Below are positions 23,001 to 34,131 of a stretch of DNA of 64,000 bases, piece by piece; the first letter of the stretch is position 1, and every line of letters starts with the position of its first letter. A program made the translations under genes and the position numbers. The stretch comes from Sanguinoderma infundibulare (lineage: Eukaryota > Basidiomycota > Agaricomycetes > Polyporales > Polyporaceae). The notes below the pieces were generated by a model. It worked only from the letters and a program-made list of their open reading frames with translations. It had not been told where the DNA came from and made no database searches. The stretch is from contig JAVLRN010000012.1 in assembly GCA_032821775.1 (NCBI GenBank), positions 1,984,001-2,048,000 on the forward strand, read 5' to 3'.

Positions 23001-24966
23001 GACGAAGCGGTGCCGGAGCCATATCGTCGTCGAGCGGGGGTCGACGGAGAAGCACGATATCGAGACGCGGGACATCGATGACTACGCGCGCGATAACATT
23101 CAGCGGACGATTATCTTCTACGCCAACCAGACCCTTCGAACTATCGCCATCTGTTATCGCGATTTCGATTCATGGCCGCCTCAGGGCGTGCACGCGGAAT
23201 CCATTGACGAGGTATGTCCGTCGGTCGTCATCCCTTCGGAATGCTCAAAGTTTCTGTAGGTTCCGTACGAAGCGCTCGCTGACGGCCTCACGCTCATTGG
23301 TATCACCGGTATTGAGGATCCCCTCCGTCCAGGTGTGCGCGAGGCTGTTGCGGACTGCACAAAGGCGGGCGTCTCGGTCAAGATGTGTACTGGCGACAAC
23401 GTGCTCACCGCGCGTTCCATCGCGGTGCAGTGTGGCATCTACTCCGCAGGTGGCATAATCATGGAAGGCCCTATCTTCCGGCGGCTCGAGAGGCAAGACT
23501 TGTTGGACGTCGTTCCCCGGCTTCAGGTCCTGGCGCGTTCGTCTCCGGAAGACAAGAAGCTCCTCGTCGACACTCTGCGCGAACTCGGGGAGATCGTTGG
23601 CGTTACAGGCGATGGCACGAACGACGGTCCCGCTCTCAAGACGGCCGACGTCGGTTTCTCCATGGGCATCGCCGGTACCGAGGTCGCAAAGGAGGCTTCC
23701 GACATCATCCTTATGGACGATAACTTCGCATCCATCGTTAAAGCGATCATGTGGGGTCGCTGCGTTAACGACGCGGTCCGGAAGTTCCTCCAGTTCCAGA
23801 TCTCCACTAACATCACCGCGGTCATCATTACCTTTGTCTCTGCCGTTGCCTCCACTCAAGAGGAGTCTGTTCTGTCTGCCGTGCAGCTGCTTTGGATCAA
23901 TATCATCATGGACACGTTCGCGGCTCTTGCGCTGGCGACGGACCCTGCGAGCCCGGCTCTCCTGGACCGCAAGCCGGACAAGAAGACCGCGCCGCTGTTC
24001 AGTGTGGATATGTACAAGCAGATTCTTGGACAGTCCGCGTACCAGACCATCATCACCCTCGTCTTCCACTTCCTTGGCGCTAGCATTCTCGGTCAACAAC
24101 ACTCCAACGACACCACCGTACAAAGCCATAATGACACCATTGTTCAGACCTTAGTATTCAACATATTCGTCTTCGCTCAGATCTTCAACTCCATCAATTC
24201 CCGCCGGCTCGATAACCGTCTCAACGTTTTCGAAGGCATCACTCGCAACTGGTACTTCATGACCATCACCCTCATCGGTACGTATGCGCACTGCGTTCTG
24301 GCCTCCGCGTCTTGCTGACCGTCCCTACAGAGGTCGCAGTACAGGTCCTAATCGTCTTCGTCGGCGGCGCCGCGTTCCAGGTGACTCGTATCGGCGGACG
24401 CGAGTGGGGCATTGCCATCGCGCTCGGTGTCGTCTCGCTCCCACTCGGCGCCCTTCTCCGCTGCATTCCCAACGGACCTATCGAGCGGTTCTTCATCAAG
24501 GTCCGGCTTCTGCCCAACCCCGACGTTCTCCCGACCGTCCAACCGGAGGCGGAATGGAACTCGGCAATCCAGCTCGTGCGCGACAACCTCAACACGTTCT
24601 CACATGTCCGCGGCGCCCGCATGCGTGCGTCGTCGTACGTTGGCAAGAGCCGGAACGCCCGTCTCGCGCCGGAGTCTCGGGTAGCACTGTGAGTACCATC
24701 AGTGCCTTCGTCCCGCGTCCCTCGCCCCTTGTTTGCTAACCGTTGTCTTCAGCCCGTCAATCATGACCATGGTTCCGTCGCTCATCGCCTCTTCTATCGG
24801 CGCTGGATGGGCACCTCAATCGCCTTCTGGTTTGTCTAACCCGGCAAGCTTCGACCCGTCCAAGTCGTCTGCTGCTCTTTGGGAAGGTAAAATCCAGATT
24901 CACCCGGACACCAAGCCGGACGATCCCGTTGTGCAGCGCTGGGGTTCCGTTGCGAAATCGACGTAG
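20094..24966 (+). CDS. PMC1: PMC1-type vacuolar Ca2+-transporting P-type ATPase
   Basis: This P2B ATPase pumps cytosolic Ca2+ into the vacuole using ATP. Eight exons (20094-21353, 21412-21546, 21600-22026, 22097-22330, 22391-23211, 23260-24277, 24331-24688, 24753-24966) give 1,488 residues in frame. The first ~370 residues are a Ser/Pro-rich disordered extension with an Asp-rich patch, then the PMC1-like motif LLKEMGGLVGLLQGLGT. Catalytic marks follow: SGATGESD (actuator), VAVPEGLPLAVTLA (M4 calcium site), CTDKTGTLT with the phosphorylated Asp near residue 727, GVTGDGTNDGPALK and SMGIAGTEVAKEASDI (hinge). The M5-M6 block is LWINIIMDTFAALALATDP. The short hydrophilic C-terminus shows no obvious calmodulin-binding helix, as in fungal PMC1 rather than animal PMCA. 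The ATG at 20094 was preferred over an in-frame one at 19986, which lies upstream of the TATA box. YVC1, the opposing release channel, is encoded 33 kb away. Confidence 0.95.
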
Positions 24967-25722
24967 ACGAACACGAACATCATTTTTGGACGCTGTGGCA
25001 ACCACTCGGACTGTTCCCCGCGCGCCCGCTCGCTCGCTCACGATACGACCACCATGAAGCATACTGCATATTTGCGCACATACACGTAATGACCACATCC
25101 GGCCACGCACGCTACACACCATGCACCTGAGATTATCCTACCCCCTCTGTAATCACAAGTGGCCGCGCATTCTCGTACATCGTAAGCATTATTCCACGCA
25201 TCACCGTTACCCATTCAGGGGTCTTCCCAATGTCGCATTCTTCATTCGCACAATCCACGCATGGCCCATCTCATGTTGATGACACACGCATGTTCGTCCC
25301 TTCGGTGTAGATCCGCCGTATTTCCACTCTTGTCACTTTCTCATCGACTTCGTACAGTTATGAATACACCTTTGCTGTCTTTGCTGTCCTGGGGTGCTGT
25401 TTTGTTTGCACATATACCCCGTCGATTGCTGTGCGTAATAGAATTAGATTTTGTAAACTTGTCCCGCGTCGCCTCATGCCCACTTACAACATAACCGCCC
25501 TGCTGCGGGCACGCAACTGAAGGTGACATTGCAACGACACTGCAACGACGGAAACAGAACGGGAAGTATGATTGAATCAAAACTCCTGACTACATGTCGT
25601 CTTGTTACACAACTCCTACTGACGAAGGAGGAGATGCGTGGGCGACGTTCCACGTATTAATACGTTGACGACTGAACCAGGCACCTTCGAGCCCGAGGAG
25701 ACCCCGAGCTCCCATGCAGCCA
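24967..25722. other. Intergenic region between convergent genes
   Basis: About 750 bp that presumably holds the 3' UTRs of PMC1 and of the convergent hydrolase gene. No gene or repeat was recognised. Confidence 0.55.
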
Positions 25723-26622
25723 TCAGAGCGATTCAATATGACCAGGCCAGAACGCCGGGCCACCCTGGTTCACTTTGAACCAGGGCTCATCGTGCGCCAG
25801 GAGCACCCGTACTCTCGGGTTCTCCTTGACGAGGGCCCTGACCCTCTCCAAATGCTCCTCCGCGGCCTCCGGGTTCACGTGCGCACAGCCAAAGTGCGGG
25901 TGGCGCCCGATGGTGCGCTTGCCGGTGAGGAGGTCCCGGTGGTGGGCGCTGTCGCCGGCGAGGTAGAGCCAGGCGCCGTCGGGGGAGGTGCGGACGAGGA
26001 GGTTGAGGTGGCCGGGGAGGTGGCCGGCGCCGGCGTCGACGACGTAGAGGCTGCCGTCGCGGTAGAAGTCGAGCGCGTGCGGGAAGGGGCCGAGGGGGGG
26101 CCAGGGCAAGGGGTCGAGGTAGGTCGTGCGGTCGGCGGGGACGACGTCTTGGGGTATGACGGAGGTGGGGGAGGTGGGGTACGTGGACGCGGAGGCGGCG
26201 AGCGCGCGGGCGCCGGCGCCGAGGAGGAAGCGCGTGGGGGCGGGGAAGAGCGCGGCGTGGCCGTAGTGGTCGAAGTGGAGGTGGGAGAGGAGGACGCGGG
26301 TGATGGAGGAGGGCGGGGTGCCGCCGTTTGCGAGCGCGTCGAGGACGTCGCGAGGGACGCGGGGTTGGAACTTGAGGTGCTGGGTGAGGTGGGTGAGGAG
26401 GGGAGGCGGGAGGCTCTGCCAGTCTTTGCGGAGGCCGAGGTCGAAGAGGAGGGTGTCGTCGGTGGCGGGGTGGCGGACGAGGAAGGAGAGGACGGGGAGG
26501 GTGATGAACTCGTCGTCGGCCGCGTCGGCGAGCACCCATGCGAGCGGCGCCTTGACTTGGCCGGCCTCGAGCGCGGAGACGGTGCAGAATGCTTGGTTGG
26601 CGGCCGGAGGAGGGAGGCTCAT
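25723..26622 (-). CDS. Metallo-beta-lactamase-fold hydrolase, lactonase-like
   Basis: Single-exon gene of 299 residues. It carries the zinc motif HxHxDH as SHLHFDHYGH (His114, His116, Asp118, His119). Downstream metal ligands are in AGAGHLPGHLN, LAGDSAHH and LLAHDEPW. The order matches the glyoxalase II/N-acyl-homoserine-lactonase branch of the fold, enzymes that hydrolyse lactones or thioesters with two zinc ions. The ATG at 26622 was chosen because the 66 upstream in-frame residues look like leader sequence and the conserved region starts just after it (AFCTVSALEAGQVKAP). No signal peptide is evident, so it is probably cytosolic. The gene is intron-free while almost all neighbours are multi-exon, and it is so GC-rich that the opposite strand stays open for 305 codons. 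Substrate unknown. Confidence 0.85.
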   Translation of the reverse strand: MSLPPPAANQAFCTVSALEAGQVKAPLAWVLADAADDEFITLPVLSFLVRHPATDDTLLFDLGLRKDWQSLPPPLLTHLTQHLKFQPRVPRDVLDALANGGTPPSSITRVLLSHLHFDHYGHAALFPAPTRFLLGAGARALAASASTYPTSPTSVIPQDVVPADRTTYLDPLPWPPLGPFPHALDFYRDGSLYVVDAGAGHLPGHLNLLVRTSPDGAWLYLAGDSAHHRDLLTGKRTIGRHPHFGCAHVNPEAAEEHLERVRALVKENPRVRVLLAHDEPWFKVNQGGPAFWPGHIESL

Positions 26623-27256
26623 GGTGGGTAGGAGTGCTGGTGTAGCTGTAACTCGCGTCGTAATTAGACAGGACGTTGCTTTGAGACAGCTCGGGAAGAT
26701 CAACTCACCGGTGGATGGACGGGTTTTCTTGTGCAGGGTGCATGGATAGAGGGGTTCGCGAGACTTAAGTACTGTAGCCAGAGTGTAAGAACGCTGGAGT
26801 GCGATGTTAGTCAGCGCCAACTTAGCCGCACAACTTCGTCATACCTGAAAACTGTACGCGATTGATTTGCGATGTGATCGCAGACCCGGAACGGTTTACC
26901 ACAGCACTGAGCAACTGCCACGAGAGCGGTCGGGCGAGTCCTCGCAATTGCTGGCATTCAGCTGTGTACATGGCTCAGCGCTGCAGATACACAAAGCATA
27001 ATGGCAATTGGCCGAACATCGAGTAATAATCAGGAAAGCTTGTGGACGCTGCAGGTGTGTGGTTCGCCCTGCAAGCTTTCAGCGAAAATCAGGATCGACC
27101 TAGGCTGTCGTCGGCGAAGTCAGTAACGCCTAAGTCCGACTCTGCCTTGGTAAGACAACATACCCGGTAGGCCTGGCGTGGCTGCCCATTAATCGATCGT
27201 ATACACCTTCGAATCATTGAGACGCAAGGTGCGCGATGAGCTTGGCAAACCAGTTG
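26623..27256. other. Intergenic region upstream of the dehydrogenase duplication
   Basis: Holds the promoter of the minus-strand hydrolase. The in-frame extension of that gene up to 26820 is open but was judged noncoding. Nothing else recognised. Confidence 0.5.
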
Positions 27257-29690
27257 GAGAGTAAGATCAAGCGAGCGGGGATAGCTGATAAGGTCCCGGA
27301 GTGGCGGTGTCCGCGCGACTCGCGTAAGCGTCAGTAGTTATTCTCAGCAACGACCGTGGGGTCGGACGGCCTGCCTCTCCCGGTTCACTTTCCACCCAAA
27401 AGATCCGGTTTGTACCTTTTACACCCTGTATGTAGTATTGAAAGACCACGGGGTTCCGCTGCAAGTGGCTAGCTCCGCGATGCTGACCGCTGCCTTACAA
27501 ATCATTTTCATCGCACACAAATTGAAATCGTAGTCGTACTCGCTAACAAGGTGGCGACTGCCAATCGGTTTAGTTCTGGCTACATAAACCACTGCGGCAG
27601 CGGTGTCGAATCCCTCGAATCATTCGCTGCACGACTTCCACTGACGCATCATGTCAACCCCCTCTTCCAGTCTCTCGGGTTCGTATGCCTACACTGACAC
27701 GCTGAAGGGCGTTCATTATGGTCCTGGCTCCGTCAAGACCGCCCTTCCTAAACTTCTAGACATCATAGGAGGGAAGAAAGCACTCGTCGTCACAGGACGG
27801 AGTCTCTACACCAAGGTACCAGTCTATCACATCTCGAGGCTCGGATCTCTGTCCTGAATCTCAATGTGTTTTCGCAGACCGACGTCGTGAAGACCGTCGA
27901 GGACATCCTCAAAGAGCGCAACGCTTATGGTGCGACATTTTATGAGATCGGCGAGCACGCACCTATTGCTGGGATCGACAAGGGCATCAAGGCTTTCAGC
28001 GACGCTGGCGCGGACATCATCGTCAGCGTTGGGGGCGGCTCGCCCATTGACGCGTCGAAGGCCATCCTCTACTTCCTTCAGCAGCAGAGGGGTGGACCTT
28101 ACCTCCGCCAGATTGCGATTCCTACAACTCTTAGCGCGGCAGAGTACGGGGTTAGTAGTTTGCTTGCGGACAGATCTTTCTAGTCTATGTGCTGAAACTT
28201 GCAACACCCAGATCCGCGCGGGTTTCACGAACGAGAAAGGTAACAAGGTCACGGTGTCCTCGCAAGAGCTTGCGCCTGCCGGCATTATCCTCGATGCCGA
28301 GCTTACCCTCGCGACCCCGGAGCGCCTTTGGCTTTCCACTGGTCTCCGGGCCTTAGACCATGCCGTTGGTGCGTATCCTGGACTGGCTTCCACGCCTTCT
28401 AGCTAATACAAATTTCAGAGAACTTGTATCGCCCGAGCTTCCCGATCCCCACCAAGTATCTATGCTATGCGGCCATCGCTGAACTGTTCACGTACTTGCC
28501 AAAGTCAAAGGCAAACCCTCAAGACACCGAGGCCCGCCAGAAGCTTCAGCTGGCATCGTGGATGTCCATTTGGCCGCGCAAGATCGAAACGTACAGGTTC
28601 GTCGTGCACTTCGTTTGACCCCCATCGTGCGCCAATGGTGGCTAAGTGGCCTACAGGTCCCTTGGGCTCTCGCACTCCCTTGGCCACCAGCTCGGGGCCA
28701 CGTACGGCATCCCCCACGGGATAACTTCCGTGAGTGCCGAGTCCACTACGAACTTCAACTAGGCCGTTGGTAGAGAGCTCACGGCTGCTTGAACAGTGCC
28801 TCACCCTCGCCCTGGTCGTTGGTCTGAAGGCGGAGGTTGCGTCGCAAGCTGACAAGGAGGCTCTCGCGGCTGCATTGTTCTACCTCCGTCAAGAGTCCAC
28901 GGGCTCGCTCGAGGGCGACGTTCGCAAGTTATCGTCCCTCATTCAACAGTGCGTTTGTCCGCCGTGATTCACACCTCTGAATATTCAAACTACATTCAGG
29001 TTGGTTGATAACCTCGGGCTGAAGTCAACGCTCTCGCAGTACAACGTGCCCAAGGGGGACATACCCCAGATCGCGGAGTTGGCAGTCGGAGACAACGAGG
29101 ACCCTGTCGTCCCGAAGGCCATTGCATTATTGGAGGGCATCTATGCATGAAAGTGGGTAACACGTTCGTTTGAAACCCCTAACCGGAGACGTCGAATCTG
29201 CACAATATTGTATACTCAAATTCCTTCCGTTTCCGGCGATACGCCTAAAAAGCCCCCTCCGCGTAGGGCACCGTTCCACCTTTGGTTGCGTGCACGTTCA
29301 TCTTCATTCTTGTGCTCATGCTCGGATATGATCGTCGGCACGTGCACGAGTGTACTGCGGGCTCACTTCGAAGCCACGGTAAGTGCTTTGTGATGCGTCG
29401 AGTCGACCGTGACGAGCTGACTTCTTTCGATAAGGTACTGTGTCCGAGGTGTCCTTGGCCATTGCTGTTTGCTATTCAATCTAAACATAGCTCCCTCCGG
29501 CCAGCAGATTATGGCGAGGAATCGTGCTGGTCACCGTTCATGTCGGTCTCGGTGAACAGCATCGTCGACACCCGGTGCGCGCCATCATGCTCACCATGAG
29601 CTTCGGGATCACGGGGACGCACCATCGAGGGCAGCTCAACGCTTCTCCGTCCGGCGTAGCTATGAACTGTTAGAGATGTGCTGAACCTGG
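27257..29690 (+). repeat. Tandem segmental duplication, unit A
   Basis: Starts at GAGAGTAAG (27257) and carries an iron-type alcohol dehydrogenase gene plus about 500 bp of downstream sequence. It aligns collinearly with unit B (29701-32205), with similarity in promoter, exons, introns and 3' flank. Coding positions are offset by 2,478 bp. Confidence 0.85.
27651..29150 (+). CDS. Iron-type alcohol dehydrogenase / maleylacetate reductase-like, copy A
   Basis: Seven exons (27651-27815, 27878-28150, 28212-28368, 28419-28596, 28657-28729, 28797-28948, 29000-29150) give 382 residues in frame. The family reduces aldehydes/ketones or maleylacetate with NAD(P)H. Visible marks are the nucleotide-binding GGGSPIDASKA, AIPTTLSAAEYG, STGLRALDHAVE, and the metal/active-site His cluster HSLGHQLGATYGIPHG (His264, His268, His278). 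In classical iron enzymes an Asp precedes the ALxH motif; here that place is Arg192, as in maleylacetate-reductase-like members, so metal dependence is doubtful. A CCAAT motif lies near 27560 and a TATA-like CATAAA near 27583. All splice donors are GT. No targeting signal is visible. Copy B is a tandem paralogue. Substrate is unknown; a role in catabolism of aromatics or aldehydes is a guess. Confidence 0.85.
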
Positions 29691-29700
29691 AGGTCAAATT
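29151..29700. other. Duplicated 3' flank of copy A with a weak coding echo
   Basis: The 3' flank is conserved in unit B. Near 29600 both copies can be read in frame as GITGTHHRGQLNA, whose HHRGQ core resembles the C-terminal motif of DinB-family helical-bundle proteins. Upstream of it the two copies need different frames, so this is at most a relic. Confidence 0.35.
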
Positions 29701-30060
29701 GAGAGTAAGTCCCATCGAGCGAGTGCGGGGATAGCGGATAAGCTCTAGTGGCGGTGTCTATGCAACGCGAGCGTCAGTTTGTGCTTCCCAACGACCAGCG
29801 TTAGATGGCTTTCCTCTCCCAGTCTCAACTGCCATGTCCGGTTTTTACTGTCCACTGAAAAGATCCCGTTTATATATTTTCTCGTCCACCATCCGACCTC
29901 CACCCTCCATGTAGTATTGAGAGAACACGAAGTTCCGCCGTAAGTGGGCGCCAACTCCGCTGTGCTGAAAATCTGCTGACCATCTTACAAATCAATGTCA
30001 TTACATCGACTTATTGTGTAATCGTACTCTTTAGCAAGGCGACTGGTTCAGCTCTGACCA

Positions 30061-30066
30061 TATAAA
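30061..30066 (+). promoter_or_regulatory. TATA box of dehydrogenase copy B
   Basis: Consensus TATAAA, 63 bp upstream of the copy B ATG. At the matching place copy A reads CATAAA. The CCAAT box present in copy A is missing here because of a small deletion. Confidence 0.5.
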
Positions 30067-30128
30067 CCATTGCAGCAGCGTCGCCGAATCCATCGGACCA
30101 TTCGCTGCACGACTTCCACTGACGCATC

Positions 30129-31614
30129 ATGTCAACCCCCTCTTCCAGTCTCTCGGGCTCGTATGCCTACACCGACACGCTGAAAAGCGTTTATTATGGA
30201 CCCGGCTCCGTCAAGACCGCACTTCATAAACTCTTAGACATCGTGGGAGGCAAGAGGGCTCTCGTCGTCACGGGTCGGAGCCTTTACACCAAGGTATCAT
30301 TTATCGCATTTTGAAGACCCCGATCCCCGTCCTCATCGTGTATTCGCAGACCGATGTCGTAAAGACCGTCGAGGACATCCTCAAAGAGCGCAACGCTTAT
30401 GGTGCGACATTTTATGAGATCGGCGAGCACGCACCTGTCGCTGGGATCGACAACGGTGTCAAGGCCTTCAACGACGCTGGCGCGGACATTATCGTCAGCG
30501 TTGGCGGCGGCTCGCCCGTTGACGCGTCCAAGGCCATACTCTACTTCCTACAGCAGCAGAGGGGTGGACCTTACCTCCGCCAGATTGCGATTCCCACAAC
30601 TCTCAGCGCGGCAGAGTACACGGTTAGTAATTGGCTTGCAGACCGACCTTCGTATTCGCTGCGCTGAAGTTCGAAACATGCAGATCGGGGCGGGTTACAC
30701 GAACGATGCGGGTAACAAGGTCGCGGTTGCCTCGCAAGAGCTTGCGCCTGCCGGCATTATCCTCGACGCCGAGCTCACCCTCGCGACCCCGGAGCGCCTC
30801 TGGCTTTCCACTGGTCTCCGGGCCTTAGACCATGCCGTCGGTACGTATCCCAAACATGTTTCCTCGCGCGCCTGAGCTAACATGGACTTAAGAGAATCTG
30901 TACCGCCCGATCGTCCCGATCCCCGTCAAGTACCTCTGCTATGCCGCCATCGCGGACCTTTTCACGTACTTGCCAAAGTCGAAGGCAAACCCTCAAGACA
31001 TCGAGGCGCGGCAGAAGCTCCAACTCGCATCGTGGATGTCGCTTTGGCCGCTCAAGCCGGAAACGCATAGGTTCGTCATGCATACCTGCACCGTGTGCTA
31101 ATAATCAAGTCGCCTGCAGTGCCCTTGGGCTGTCTCATTCCCTTGGCCACAAACTAGGGGCGAGGTACGGCATCCCCCATGGAATAACTTCCGCACGTAT
31201 CTACCCCACTACCATCCTCGACCGTGCTGCTGGTATAGAGCTCACTCATGCTTGAACAGTGCCTCACGCTTGCGCCTGTTATTGGTTTAAAGGCGGAGGT
31301 TGCGTCGCAAGCTGACAAGGAGGCTCTCGCAGTTGCATTGTTTTACCTCCGTCAGGAGTCCACGGGCTCGCTCGAGGGCGACGTTCGCAAGCTATCTTTC
31401 CTTGTTCAACAGTGCGTTTGTTAGCTGTGATTCACCCCTTTACATATTCACAACCGCTTTCAGGCTGGTTGATACCCTCGGGCTGAAGTCAACGCTCTCG
31501 CAGTACAACGTACCCAAGGGGGACATACCCCAGATCGCGGCGTTGGCAGTCGGAGACAACGAGGACCCTGTCGTCCCGAAGGCCATTGCATTATTGGAGG
31601 GCATCTATGCATAA
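30129..31614 (+). CDS. Iron-type alcohol dehydrogenase-like, copy B, possibly impaired splicing
   Basis: Paralogue of copy A with identical exon sizes: 30129-30293, 30350-30622, 30684-30840, 30893-31070, 31120-31192, 31260-31411 and 31464-31614, giving 382 residues if all introns are removed at homologous sites. The same motifs are present: GGGSPVDASKA, STGLRALDHAV and HSLGHKLGARYGIPHG. The donor after exon 5 is GTGAGT in copy A but GCACGT here. Removal therefore needs a weak GC-AG intron. Reading through brings a stop 21 codons later (TGA just before the acceptor), and the next GT four bases downstream shifts the frame. Copy B also reads TIGAGYTN where copy A has GIRAGFTN, closer to what other members of the family would suggest. 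It is either a functional gene with a GC-AG intron or a young pseudogene. Confidence 0.7.
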
Positions 31615-32365
31615 AAGTAGCTAACAGGTTCGTTTGAATCCCATGGCCGGAGACCCTTGAATCTACGCACCTTTCTTTGTGTAGTCCTCGGTCGCTTATT
31701 CCAGATGTTGGAACTCCGTCCATTTCTGGCGATACGCCTAAAACGCCCGGTCCCCGACGTGGCACCTTCCCACCTCCGGTTTGTATGCACGTTCATGAAC
31801 CTCTCACTCTTACGCTCATGCTCGGAGATGATCGCCGTGCACGAGTGTGCTGCGGGTTTACTTCGAAAGCACGGTAAGTGCTTCCGATGCGTCGACTCGA
31901 CCGTGACCGCCGCAAGTGGTCCATCCAGAGCTCTCTAAAAGGTACGGGTCCATGTGCGTCCGAGCCGTGGTTGGCTGCTGATGTTTTCTATTTAATTTTA
32001 GCCCTTACACACCTGCCGTCGGCCAGCGCATTACGCCGAGCAATCGTCCTGGTGACCGTTCATGTCGGTCCCGGTCAACAGCTTGGTGCAAGCCGAGTTA
32101 TAGCCGGGGCGCGTCGTCATGCACTCCATGAGCCTCGGGATCACAGGGACTCATCATCGAGGGCAGCTCAACGCTTCTTCGTCCGGGGTAGCCCTGAAAC
32201 GTCAGAGCCCGATGTGGTGGATGGTGCGGTTCTCGTCTTCGTAAGCTCATGGTACCATTACAGTGCTGTCGGATTGGGTATTCCTAACATTGCTCATTCC
32301 ACCATTTCGTCGACGATGTTCCGTCTCCGGATTTAGCATGCTCTAGTGCCTTTGGGGTGGCATGC
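31615..32365. other. Duplicated 3' flank of copy B and upstream region of xylanase A
   Basis: The first 590 bp match the 3' flank of copy A. The remainder leads into the GH10 promoter. No intact gene seen. Confidence 0.5.
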
Positions 32366-32388
32366 GCGGGGTACGGTGGGGATATAAA
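32366..32388 (+). promoter_or_regulatory. Two Cre1/Mig1-type sites next to a TATA box
   Basis: GCGGGG (32366-32371) and GTGGGG (32376-32381) both match the fungal carbon-catabolite repressor consensus SYGGRG. They directly abut TATAAA (32383-32388), 90 bp upstream of the xylanase ATG. Glucose repression of xylanases through such sites is established in other fungi; action here is inferred. Confidence 0.4.
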
Positions 32389-32477
32389 GCGAGGTGGGCC
32401 AAGCTGGTCGGCATCGAGAAAGCCACAGGTATAGTCCAACCTCTCCAGGCTTCCGACACTCCACCCGCTTGGCAAAC

Positions 32478-33979
<1,502 letters not shown>

Positions 33980-34131
33980 GTTTCAGTTTCGAGTTCTGGG
34001 AACGTTTCGATTGCAAAAGTATCTCCCGTGTACGACATCCATCATCGCGTATGAATTCATCACACTTTATACATTCACATAACTCGTACAAATGCGGCGG
34101 CTGAGGGATCTCTTCGCGCAAGGCCTTGTGC

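Larger units (their letters stand above)
29701..32205 (+). repeat. Tandem segmental duplication, unit B
   Basis: Second copy of the 2.5 kb unit, in direct orientation, carrying dehydrogenase copy B and a 3' flank matching that of unit A up to about 32205. Confidence 0.85.

Noticed and set aside
23245..24129. 294-codon minus-strand frame over PMC1
   Set aside because: Antisense of the conserved P-type ATPase hinge and membrane region.
25714..26631. 305-codon plus-strand frame opposite the metallo-hydrolase
   Set aside because: Val/Glu/Gly-rich translation without motifs, fully antisense to a gene with clear zinc motifs; a GC-bias shadow.
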